Below are positions 35,863 through 43,745 of a stretch of 64,000 bases of DNA, in pieces. The first letter of the stretch is position 1, and every line of letters starts with the position of its first letter. This stretch comes from Azospirillum sp. TSH100 (GTDB lineage Bacteria; Pseudomonadota; Alphaproteobacteria; Azospirillales; Azospirillaceae): contig NZ_CP039635.1 of the NCBI RefSeq assembly GCF_004923295.1, positions 330,501-394,500 on the forward strand, given 5' to 3'. Both the position numbers and the translations under genes were made by a program. The notes under the pieces were generated by a model. That model saw only the letters and a list, made by a program, of their open reading frames with translations, did no database searches and was not told where the DNA came from.

Positions 35863-37035
35863 TCAGGCCGTTTCCTTGAACAGCTCGCGCCCGATCAGCA
35901 TGCGGCGGATCTCGCTGGTGCCGGCGCCGATCTCGTAGAGCTTGGCGTCGCGCAGCAGGCGGCCGGTCGGGTATTCATTGATGTAGCCGTTGCCCCCCAG
36001 CGTTTGAATGGCCTCCAGCGCCATCCAGGTCGCCTTTTCGGCGGAGAACAGGATGGCGGCGGCGGCGTCCTTGCGGGTGGTCTCGCCGCGGTCGCAGGCC
36101 TTGCAGACGGCGTACACATAGGCCTTGGCAGCGTTCATGATCGTGTACATGTCGGCGATCTTGCCCTGCATCAGCTGGAACTCGCCGATGGACTGGCCGA
36201 ACTGCTTGCGGTCGTGGACATAGGGGATCACCACGTCCATGCAGGCCTGCATGATGCCGAGCGGACCGCCGGACAGCACCGCGCGCTCGTAATCCAGGCC
36301 GGACATCAGGACGTTCACGCCGCGGCCGACGCCGCCCAGGACGTTCTCCTCCGGCACCTCGCAATCCTCGAACACCAGCTCGCCGGTGTTGGAACCGCGC
36401 ATGCCCAGCTTGTCCAGCTTCTGCGCCACCGAGAAGCCCTTGAAGCCCTTCTCCACCAGGAAGGCGGTGATGCCGCGCGGGCCGGCGGCGAGGTCGGTCT
36501 TGGCGTAGATCACCAGCGTGTCGGCGTCGGGGCCGTTGGTGATCCACATCTTGGTGCCGTTCAGGACGTAGCGGTCGCCCTTCTTCTCGGCCCGCAGCTT
36601 CATCGACACCACGTCCGACCCGGCATTAGGCTCCGACATCGCCAGCGCGCCGATATGTTCGCCGGAGATCAGCTTGGGCAGATAGCGGCGCTTCTGCTCC
36701 TCGTTGCCGTTCTTGCGGATCTGGTTGACGCAGAGGTTGGAGTGGGCGCCGTAGCTGAGCCCCACCGAAGCGGAGGCGCGGGACACCTCCTCCATCGCCA
36801 CGACATGCTCCAGATAGCCCATGCCGGCGCCGCCATACTCCTCCTCCACCGTGACGCCGAGGATGCCGAGGTCGCCCATCTTGCGCCACAGCTCGTTCGG
36901 GAACTCGTTGCTGTGGTCGATCTCGGCGGCGCGGGGGGCGATCTCGTTGGCGGCAAAGCTGCGGACCGAATCGCGCAGCATGTCGGCCGACTCGCCGAGG
37001 TCGAAATTCAGGCTGGGGTACTGGTTGGACAGCAT
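35863..37035 (-). CDS. liuA: isovaleryl-CoA dehydrogenase
   Basis: Oxidises isovaleryl-CoA to 3-methylcrotonyl-CoA, the first committed step of leucine catabolism. 390 residues. The catalytic Glu lies in [20 protein letters not shown], the position specific to isovaleryl-CoA dehydrogenases, instead of only in the C-terminal [15 protein letters not shown] 37035 chosen (GGGGAGC upstream and the family start [14 protein letters not shown]); upstream ATGs at 37062 and 37077 are in frame. First gene of the leftward liu operon. Confidence 0.95.
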   Translation of the reverse strand: MLSNQYPSLNFDLGESADMLRDSVRSFAANEIAPRAAEIDHSNEFPNELWRKMGDLGILGVTVEEEYGGAGMGYLEHVVAMEEVSRASASVGLSYGAHSNLCVNQIRKNGNEEQKRRYLPKLISGEHIGALAMSEPNAGSDVVSMKLRAEKKGDRYVLNGTKMWITNGPDADTLVIYAKTDLAAGPRGITAFLVEKGFKGFSVAQKLDKLGMRGSNTGELVFEDCEVPEENVLGGVGRGVNVLMSGLDYERAVLSGGPLGIMQACMDVVIPYVHDRKQFGQSIGEFQLMQGKIADMYTIMNAAKAYVYAVCKACDRGETTRKDAAAAILFSAEKATWMALEAIQTLGGNGYINEYPTGRLLRDAKLYEIGAGTSEIRRMLIGRELFKETA

Positions 37036-37073
37036 GGACGTATCGCTCCCCTGGGAAATCATCCGTTCTTTGA

Positions 37074-37091
37074 CCATACGTTACCGTATGG
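37074..37091. promoter_or_regulatory. palindromic operator upstream of liuA
   Basis: Perfect 7-bp arms CCATACG-TTAC-CGTATGG, starting 39 bases upstream of the liuA ATG. The core TACGTTACCGTA resembles the TTACGTTWACGTAA-type site I associate with LiuR-like MerR regulators of liu operons. No liuR gene is in the window. Confidence 0.6.
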
Positions 37092-37335
37092 CAGGGCGCA
37101 TGGCAAGGGGCAAGGGGAGCAGGTCAAAAACCCATTCAGCCTCAGGGAATTAGCACCCGATCGCCAGCGCGGTGTATTTCCGCATCGTGGAAAAATCGCG
37201 GGGCGTGCCGGATTTCCCCAATCTTTTCAAAGCTGCCATGCATCGTGGATACTGTATTCCAGAACCCCAACGGCGGTTATATCAGGTGGTGCCGCGTTAT
37301 ATCCGGCCCGCACCATCGATTTGAGGGACCAACCA

Positions 37336-38343
37336 ATGATCCGCGTGCCGCGCCCGAACATGGACGGTTTCACCATGGCCCTGGTGGCGACCGTCGGTCT
37401 GGCGACCGTGCTACCGGTGCAGGGGCAATTCGCCCAGGGCGTGCACTGGCTGGCGGAAGCTGCCATCGCGCTGCTGTTCTTCCTGCACGGCGCCCGGCTG
37501 CCGCGGGAGGAGGTGGTGGCGGGTATCGCGCACTGGCGGCTGCACCTGCTGATCTTCTGCCTGACCTTCGTCGCCTTTCCGCTGATCGGCTGGGCGGTGG
37601 TGGAAACGCTGCCGCACAGCCTGCTGCCGCCGGCGGTGGCCATCGGCGTGCAGTTCCTCTGCCTGTTGCCCTCCACCGTCCAGTCCTCCATCGCCTTCAC
37701 CTCGATGGCGCGCGGCAACGTGGCGGCGGCGGTGTGCAGTTCGACCCTGTCCAACATCTCCGGCATCCTGATGACGCCGCTGCTGGTGGCGCTGTTCCTG
37801 AAGGTGCAGGGGTCGGCGCTGTCGCTCGACACGCTGGAGACGATCGCCGCGCAGCTTCTGCTGCCCTTCGTCGCCGGACAGCTTCTGCGGCGCTGGATCG
37901 GCGCCTGGGCGGCCCGGCACAGGACGATGCTGAAATTCACCGACCGCGGCTCGATCCTGCTGGTCGTCTATCTCGCCTTCAGCGAGGCGGTGGTGAACGG
38001 CCTGTGGCATCAGGTGCCGCCGGCGGCGCTCGGCATGGTGGTGCTGATCGACGGCGCCATCCTGGCGGCCTTCCTGATCGGCACGACCCTGCTCAGCCGC
38101 CGCCTGGGTTTCTCCCGCGCCGACGAGGCGGTGATCGTCTTCTGCGGGTCGAAGAAGTCGCTGGTCAGCGGCGTGCCGATGGCCGGCGTGCTGTTCGCCC
38201 CCGCCACCGCCGGTCTGGTGCTGCTGCCCGTGATGGTGTTCCACCAGATCCAGCTGATGGTCGGCGCCGTACTCGCCCGCCGCTATGCCGACGAGAGCGC
38301 GGCGAAGGACGAAGCCAGGGACGCCCTGCCGGCGACGTCGTGA
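37336..38343 (+). CDS. SBF-like (bile acid:Na+ symporter family) transporter
   Basis: 335 residues with about ten TM helices (FTMALVATVGLATVLP at the start, AVAIGVQFLCLLPSTVQSSI in the middle). Belongs to the YfeH/SBF-like branch, which transports organic anions with cations; the substrate is unknown. FCGSKKSLVSGVPMAGVLF is a recognisable family segment. The ATG has GAGGGACC upstream. Divergent from liuA by 300 bases, convergent with the next gene by 6 bases. Confidence 0.88.
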   Translation: MIRVPRPNMDGFTMALVATVGLATVLPVQGQFAQGVHWLAEAAIALLFFLHGARLPREEVVAGIAHWRLHLLIFCLTFVAFPLIGWAVVETLPHSLLPPAVAIGVQFLCLLPSTVQSSIAFTSMARGNVAAAVCSSTLSNISGILMTPLLVALFLKVQGSALSLDTLETIAAQLLLPFVAGQLLRRWIGAWAARHRTMLKFTDRGSILLVVYLAFSEAVVNGLWHQVPPAALGMVVLIDGAILAAFLIGTTLLSRRLGFSRADEAVIVFCGSKKSLVSGVPMAGVLFAPATAGLVLLPVMVFHQIQLMVGAVLARRYADESAAKDEARDALPATS

Positions 38344-38349
38344 GCGGGG

Positions 38350-39780
38350 CTATTCCTCCTCGCCCTCCGCAAACTCTCCCGTCGCGGCCATGATGGCGGC
38401 GCGCAGTTGGTCGGCCTTGGCCGGACCGGCAACCAGCTCCAGCAAGCGCAGGGCGTAGAACAGGGTGATCTCCGCCGTTTCCGCGTCTTCCGGGTCGCCG
38501 GCGGCATTGGGATACTGCGCCAGCAGCGCATGCGCCCGCACCAGCAGCCCCTTCTCCATCGACGCCATCGCGTCCTTCAGCGGCTCGTGCAGGCCCAGCG
38601 CCTCAGCCAGCCCTTCACAGCGGCGCAGGGCGCGGGCGTGATCCTCGGCTGCCTCCTGGGCGTTCTCGTCCACCGGGGCGGGACGGCCATCCTCGGCCGG
38701 GGCCGGGACGGCGGTCAGGATGCCGGCGGGTGCGGTGTCCAGCACGGTGCCGGCCACCATGGTCCGCACCGCCGCCTTCACCGCGTCCAGCCGCTCGCGA
38801 TAGACAGGATCGGCCAGGAAATCCATGACGGCGGAGGTGGTGTTGACGCTGGCGACCAGCCGCTCGGCGATGGCGATGGCTTCCTCCGGCGCCATGGCGA
38901 CGGCCGCCCGGTCCGGCCCGGCGCTGTAGCCGTTGCCGTCGAGCCTAGCCGAGCGCTCCTCCAGATTGGTGACGACCAGCCCGCTCAGCTGGGCGAAGAT
39001 CACAGGCTGTTCGCGGCGCGCCTTGCCAAAATCCAGATCGCTCAGCACCGTCAGCAGGTCGGCCGGGCTCGCCATGCGCGAGGCCGCGACCAGCAGCAGG
39101 TAGTAGACCAGCCCGGTCGATTGCCGCGCCACCGCCTGGGCCGCCTGTTCGATGGCGACGACATGCCGGTCCTCCAGCACAGTCAGCGGCTTCGGCGCCA
39201 GCGCGTCCTTCAATGATTCGACCGTCAGCCCCATTTCCAGGAAGGCGGCGACGTCCAGCACCTGCCGCTTCATCTCCTCGTCGCCGTTCAGCACGCGCCA
39301 CAGAGCCTGCCGGCCCGCGCCCTGCTCCACCGCAGCCCGGATCGCTTGGGCGGCCATCGGCCACAGCCGGCGCCCGATGTTGCGCAGGGCGTTCAGATTG
39401 CCGGGAGCGGTTTCCTGCACCTGCCGGTCGAGCTGGTCGATCAGGGCGGTGTCGCCGCACTCCGTCACCAGCCGCCACACCGGGTCGATCACCCGCCGCT
39501 CGATGCGGCCGAGCGGCACGTCGACACCGCCGAAGCTTTCCAACACATCCTCGAACGGCATGCACAGGACACGCTTCAGCGTCGGCCGGCGGCCGGGGCG
39601 CACCTGGACCAGACGCGGACGGATGGCGGCGAAGGTCTGGCGCACGTCCGGATGGTCGCGCACCCGCTCCAGCAGCCGGACCACCTCGATGAACTTCTCC
39701 TCGGGGATGTCGAACAGCCGGTTCTCCAGCCCCGGCAGGCGGTCGACCTTGCCCCGTTCCGCCGCCGCGCGCTCGATCAT
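38350..39780 (-). CDS. hypothetical protein, second of an overlapping pair
   Basis: 476 residues, mostly alpha-helical, no TM segment or signal, and no domain I recognise. Features: an amphipathic N-terminal part (IERAAAERGKVDRLPGLENR), KRVLCMPFEDVLESFGG in the first third, and a very acidic end (FAEGEEE). The composition resembles scaffold or helical-repeat proteins. Its ATG overlaps the stop of the upstream gene (ATGA), so the two are translationally coupled and probably interact. Confidence 0.75.
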   Translation of the reverse strand: MIERAAAERGKVDRLPGLENRLFDIPEEKFIEVVRLLERVRDHPDVRQTFAAIRPRLVQVRPGRRPTLKRVLCMPFEDVLESFGGVDVPLGRIERRVIDPVWRLVTECGDTALIDQLDRQVQETAPGNLNALRNIGRRLWPMAAQAIRAAVEQGAGRQALWRVLNGDEEMKRQVLDVAAFLEMGLTVESLKDALAPKPLTVLEDRHVVAIEQAAQAVARQSTGLVYYLLLVAASRMASPADLLTVLSDLDFGKARREQPVIFAQLSGLVVTNLEERSARLDGNGYSAGPDRAAVAMAPEEAIAIAERLVASVNTTSAVMDFLADPVYRERLDAVKAAVRTMVAGTVLDTAPAGILTAVPAPAEDGRPAPVDENAQEAAEDHARALRRCEGLAEALGLHEPLKDAMASMEKGLLVRAHALLAQYPNAAGDPEDAETAEITLFYALRLLELVAGPAKADQLRAAIMAATGEFAEGEEE

Positions 39781-40967
39781 GGCGCGCGCGCCTTGACCGC
39801 CTCGATCCGGCGGATGGCGTCGATGTCCATCTGGCCGGTGCGCCAGTCCTCCAGCATGCGGACGGAACGGCGATGGGCCAGTTTGACCTGCTTGGAATCC
39901 TCGACGAAGTTGCGGCTCGACTCCCTGCGCGGCAGCAGCGGCAAGATGCGGAACAGGTCGTTGACGGCGGCGGCCTGCTGGTGATGGTCTTCCGCCTGCG
40001 CCATCTCCCAGGCGCCGGTGATGTGGCTCCAGCCGTCCAGCAGCCAGGCCATGCGGGCGGCCTGGGCCCGGATGCGGACGATCTCGCTCTCCCAATCGCG
40101 CATCAGCGGCCCGATGGCGTCGATCCGGCGGTGGAAGTCACCCATCACCGCGTCGCCGATGGCGATGGTGTGCTGCGCCACCTCCGCACAGAACTCCGCC
40201 ACGGGGGCGGCATCGCTCGGCACGTCGCGCGCCCAACCGGTCATGCTGTCGCGAAACCCCTTCAGATCGTTCAGCCCGCGCGTCAACCGGCCGGGCCGAG
40301 GCGAGTGCGCCAGCCCCACCGGGGCGGCGACGACAGCGATGTCGGCCAGCCGGGCATAGAGCAGCGTGGCGTCCATGCGCAGGCTTTCCGCCGCGCGCGT
40401 CATCATCTGCCGGGTCAGCCGCTGACCCTCGTCGGTGTCGATGCCGGCCTTCAGCATCTCCGGCGATTCCAGCCCGACCGCCTTCAGGATCGCCAGAATC
40501 AGCAGGTAATGGGTGAGGGTGCCCTGCTCCTCGTCCTCGTCCAGCGCCCGGCGCGCGGCCTGCGCGGCTTTCGGCCCGGCAAGCCCGCGCCGCGCCGCCC
40601 TCAACGTCGCCCGCCGGATATCGTAGGGAGAGCAGGCCTCCTCCTTCACGATCAGATTGTGCAGGTAGCGGTCGTGCATGGTCATCGACACCATGTCCGG
40701 CACCGCTTTCCAGGCGACGACATAGATGCCCATGCCCTGCGACAGGCTGGGGATCAGCACCTCGAGCTTCGACCGCTCGCCGCGGCGCACGCGGGTCTGT
40801 GACAGCAGCGGCGTGGTGAAGGCCACCGCGGCTCCCCGCTCCTCGAAGGTCGATGGCGCGTATTCGATCGCACCTTTCAACATGACTGCCGTTCCGGAAT
40901 CGCCTGCTCGTTCTCCTGCCGAAACCACGTCCCCATTCTGCGGGTCGCTCATTTCGGCCACGCCCAT
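39777..40967 (-). CDS. hypothetical protein, first of an overlapping pair
   Basis: 396 residues, cytosolic and helix-rich. Notable segments: LEVLIPSLSQGMGIYVVAWK near residue 70, a charged region with RRATLRAARRGLAGPKAA, and a Trp/Arg-rich C-terminal half (RMAWLLDGWSHITGAWEMA). No known domain. Two starts are possible, ATG 40967 or ATG 40952, neither with a strong ribosome binding site. Coupled to the following gene by an ATGA overlap. Confidence 0.72.
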   Translation of the reverse strand: MGVAEMSDPQNGDVVSAGERAGDSGTAVMLKGAIEYAPSTFEERGAAVAFTTPLLSQTRVRRGERSKLEVLIPSLSQGMGIYVVAWKAVPDMVSMTMHDRYLHNLIVKEEACSPYDIRRATLRAARRGLAGPKAAQAARRALDEDEEQGTLTHYLLILAILKAVGLESPEMLKAGIDTDEGQRLTRQMMTRAAESLRMDATLLYARLADIAVVAAPVGLAHSPRPGRLTRGLNDLKGFRDSMTGWARDVPSDAAPVAEFCAEVAQHTIAIGDAVMGDFHRRIDAIGPLMRDWESEIVRIRAQAARMAWLLDGWSHITGAWEMAQAEDHHQQAAAVNDLFRILPLLPRRESSRNFVEDSKQVKLAHRRSVRMLEDWRTGQMDIDAIRRIEAVKARAP

Positions 40968-41284
40968 ATTATTACATAGTCGTAAGAAATACGGCGGCGA
41001 CCAATTTGTTCTGAATTGTAGCGCCGTGCGACGGCCTGTCGCACTTGGCAACAGTCCACCCGACAAGCCCGGGCCTGTCCATAAGGTTTTGTCCTAAGCT
41101 TGCTTGCCCGAAGCTTGGGTATTACCGCAAAGCGGCGGAATTTATGCAGGAAACTTTATGAAGATCAGAGGAAATCTTCGAACACGCAAGCCCTGCAATG
41201 CTGCCGCGCGACAGCCCTTGCGCTTTGCGCGGCGACGCGACAGTTTGGGTGAAGGTTACACCGCCAACATGGGAGACGCAGAGG
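40968..41284. other. intergenic region, divergent promoters
   Basis: 317 bases between the hypothetical pair and the RibH-like gene. The part near 40970-41030 is AT-rich (ATTATTACATAGTCGTAAG), consistent with a leftward promoter. I see no supported gene or named regulatory element. Confidence 0.45.
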
Positions 41285-41689
41285 GTGAGCAACATCGGCA
41301 TCGTGCTCGGACGGTTCCACCGCAAAGAGGTGGAAGAGATGCTGGACGAGGCGCGCACCGTCGCCGCCAGCCGTGGCCTCGGTATCGTGGCGGAGGTCTG
41401 GGTTCCCGGCTCGATGGAAAAGCCGCTGGCGATCAAGCGCCTGCTGATGCGCGACGACGTCGCCGGCGCGGTGGCGCTGGGCATCATCGAGCGGGGCGAG
41501 ACCGAACACGGCAACGTCATGGGACATGCGGTCATCAGCAGCCTGATCGACCTCCAGCTTCAGTTCATGAAGCCGGTCGGCGTCGGCATCCTCGGGCCGG
41601 GCATCAACCCGTCGCAGATCCCGCCGCGCATCCGCCCCTACGCCGCCGCCGCGGTGAACGCCTGCGCCGACCTGATCGAGCAGGGCTGA
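41285..41689 (+). CDS. lumazine synthase-like protein (RibH family, archaeal-type)
   Basis: 134 residues. Fold landmarks of 6,7-dimethyl-8-ribityllumazine synthase: an initial strand NIGIVLGRF, VPGSMEKP (39-47, compare VPGxxExP), and GETEHGNVM (71-79) where His75 matches the catalytic His. The stretch MKPVGVGILGPGIN and the ERGETEH motif resemble archaeal RibH proteins more than the usual bacterial RGxTxHFDYV and GVLT patterns. No ribA/B/D/E gene is nearby. It may be a second or repurposed lumazine synthase. The start is GTG with GGGAGACGC upstream. Confidence 0.8.
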   Translation: MSNIGIVLGRFHRKEVEEMLDEARTVAASRGLGIVAEVWVPGSMEKPLAIKRLLMRDDVAGAVALGIIERGETEHGNVMGHAVISSLIDLQLQFMKPVGVGILGPGINPSQIPPRIRPYAAAAVNACADLIEQG

Positions 41690-41695
41690 CGTTTC

Positions 41696-42907
41696 TTATG
41701 CTCCGGCGGGGCGCCACCGGTGCACCACATGCATCGCCCCGCCGAACAGCAGGCCCCAGAAGGCCGACCCGACCCCGAAGAAGGACAGGCCCGATGCAGT
41801 CACCAGCAGCGTGACCAGGGCGGGAATCCGCTCTTCCTCCGCCTGCACCGCCGCCAGCAGCGAGCCGCCGAAAGCGCCGATCAGCGCCAGCCCGGCCACC
41901 GCCTCGATCAGGATCGGCGGGGAGCGGGTGACCAACGTCGCGGTGATCGCCGCCAGCGCCGTCAGCGCGATGTAGCCGAAACCGCCAGTGACAGCGGCCT
42001 GCCAGCGCCGCTCCGGCCGGGGATCGGCATCGGGGCCGGCGCACATGGCCGCGGTGATTGCCGCCAGATTGACGGTCGGCGCCCCGAACGGTGCGGTCAG
42101 GGCCGAGGCGAAGCCGGTCGCCAGGAAGGCCGGCGGCACCCGCGGCGTGTAGCCGAAGGTCGCCAGCACCGCCAGGCCGGGGATGTTCTGCGACGCCATG
42201 GTGACGACGAAAAGCGGCAGGGCCAGGCCGACCAGCGCCTCCCAGGTGAAGGCCGGGGCGACCAGCGACAGCGTCGGCCAGGGATCGGCCGGCAGCGCAC
42301 CAGAGACCGGCGGATTCATCGCCATCGCCGCCAGCGCCACCGCGACCGCCGCCGGCACCGCATAGAGCCGGGCGACGCGCCCGACCACCGCCCAGGTCGC
42401 CAGCACCAGCAACCCCAACCCCGGCGCCTGCCCGATCGCCATGAAGGGCGCCAGGCACAGCTTCAGCAGCAGCCCGGCCAGCATGCCGTTGGCGAGTGGC
42501 TTCGGGATCGCCCCGATCCAGCGTCCGAGCGGCCGCCACAGCCCCGCCACCATGATCAGCGCGCCCACCGTCAGGAAGGCCCCCACCGCCGCCGGAAAAC
42601 CGCCGGCCACCGGGCCGGTCGCCGCCAGCAGCGCCATACCCGGCGTCGTCCAGGCGACGCTGATCGGCTTGCGCTGCGTCCAGGCCAGCCAGATCGCCGA
42701 CAGCCCCATGGAGAAGCCGACGGCCACCAGCCCGGAGGTGATCTGCGCCGTATCGGCCCCGACCGCCGCCAGCCCCTGGATCACCACCGCGACCGAACTG
42801 GCATAACCGACCAGCGCCACCAGCCCGCCGGTGGCGAGCGCCGAGGGCGACAGGCCGCGGCCCGGAGCGGTGGAAACGGTCTGCTCGGCGGATGACGAGC
42901 CGGTCAT
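41696..42907 (-). CDS. benE: BenE-family benzoate/H+ symporter-like transporter
   Basis: 403 residues, about 11-12 TM helices, family start SALATGGLVALVGYASSVAVV and core VTMASQNIPGLAVLATFGYTP plus NLAAITAAMCAGPDADP, a strong BenE match. Probably imports benzoate or a related aromatic acid with protons. ATG 42907 has AAAGGACC at ideal spacing. Divergent from a GntR regulator; the shared region contains a perfect 12-bp palindrome. Converges with the RibH-like gene, stops 6 bases apart. Benzoate catabolic genes are not adjacent. Confidence 0.92.
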   Translation of the reverse strand: MTGSSSAEQTVSTAPGRGLSPSALATGGLVALVGYASSVAVVIQGLAAVGADTAQITSGLVAVGFSMGLSAIWLAWTQRKPISVAWTTPGMALLAATGPVAGGFPAAVGAFLTVGALIMVAGLWRPLGRWIGAIPKPLANGMLAGLLLKLCLAPFMAIGQAPGLGLLVLATWAVVGRVARLYAVPAAVAVALAAMAMNPPVSGALPADPWPTLSLVAPAFTWEALVGLALPLFVVTMASQNIPGLAVLATFGYTPRVPPAFLATGFASALTAPFGAPTVNLAAITAAMCAGPDADPRPERRWQAAVTGGFGYIALTALAAITATLVTRSPPILIEAVAGLALIGAFGGSLLAAVQAEEERIPALVTLLVTASGLSFFGVGSAFWGLLFGGAMHVVHRWRPAGA

Positions 42908-42953
42908 GGCCGGTCCTTTCGCATGCATGGACAGGAGAGGACTCGACAGGTAA

Positions 42954-42965
42954 ATTGGATCCAAT
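42954..42965. promoter_or_regulatory. palindrome ATTGGATCCAAT, likely GntR operator
   Basis: Perfect 12-bp palindrome centred between the divergent benE and gntR genes (46 bases from the benE ATG, 37 from the gntR ATG). FCD-type GntR regulators commonly bind short palindromes of this kind. It also contains a GGATCC core, which by itself is just a restriction-site sequence. Confidence 0.65.
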
Positions 42966-43002
42966 ATCCAGGCAAGCGTTTTCTCACCTCTCAGGCCGCC
43001 CT

Positions 43003-43713
43003 ATGCCCCACTCCACCGACAGCCCCGCTCCCGACCTGACCGTGCTGATCGCGCGCAACCGGCCGCGCTTCCGCACCGCGACCGAATTCGTCGAGGCGGC
43101 GATGCGCGAGGCGATCCTTGAGGGGGCCCTTCCGGCCGGCGCCCCGTTGCGGCAGGAGGATCTCGCCGCCGCCTTCGGCGTCAGCCGCATGCCGGTGCGC
43201 GAGGCGCTACGCCAGTTGGAGGCCCGCGCCCTGGTGGAGTTCCATCCCCACCGGGGCGCCGTGGTGGCGGAGATCTCGGCGGAGGATTCGGCGGACATTG
43301 GCGCCATCCGGGCGGCGCTGGAACCAGCGGCACTGCGGCTGTCGCTGCCGCATCTGACGGCGGACGATTTCGCTCTGGCCGCCGACCTGATCACGGAGAT
43401 GGATGCCGAGGCCGATCCCGGCCGGCCAGGAGAGCGGATGGGGGAATTGAATCGGCGCTTCCACATGACGCTCTACGCCCGCGCCGGCCGGCCGCGCCTG
43501 CTGGCGCTGGTGGAACAGCATCTGGCCGCCGCCGACCGCTATCTGCGCTTCCAGTTCTCGGCGCTCGGCTACCATCCGCGCTCCCAGGACGAGCATCACG
43601 CCCTGCTGGCGGCCTGCCGCGCCGGCGATACGGAGGGCGCCTGCGACATCGTGGTCCGCCATGTCATGCAGGCGGCGGAACAGCTGAGCGCCTTCCTGGA
43701 CGGGCGGGGCTGA
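43003..43713 (+). CDS. GntR-family regulator, FCD subfamily
   Basis: 236 residues. GntR winged HTH (about 35-90; LRQEDLAAAFGVSRMPVREALRQLEARALVE is the signature area) and an all-helical FCD ligand domain with metal-site residues (ELNRRFHMTLYARAG, QDEHHALLAACRAGD, and a late HVMQAAEQ). Divergent from benE, so it likely controls this transporter in response to an aromatic or organic acid. Confidence 0.9.
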   Translation: MPHSTDSPAPDLTVLIARNRPRFRTATEFVEAAMREAILEGALPAGAPLRQEDLAAAFGVSRMPVREALRQLEARALVEFHPHRGAVVAEISAEDSADIGAIRAALEPAALRLSLPHLTADDFALAADLITEMDAEADPGRPGERMGELNRRFHMTLYARAGRPRLLALVEQHLAAADRYLRFQFSALGYHPRSQDEHHALLAACRAGDTEGACDIVVRHVMQAAEQLSAFLDGRG

Positions 43714-43745
43714 GAGGGCGGCGTGCCCCCTTCCTGCCCCGCCCT

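Noticed and set aside
31898-35938. A 1346-residue open frame on the plus strand opposite the liu genes
   Set aside because: It runs antisense to four genes with clear homology and catalytic motifs; its composition (His, Arg, Gly, Ala-rich) is the usual shadow of GC-rich coding DNA.
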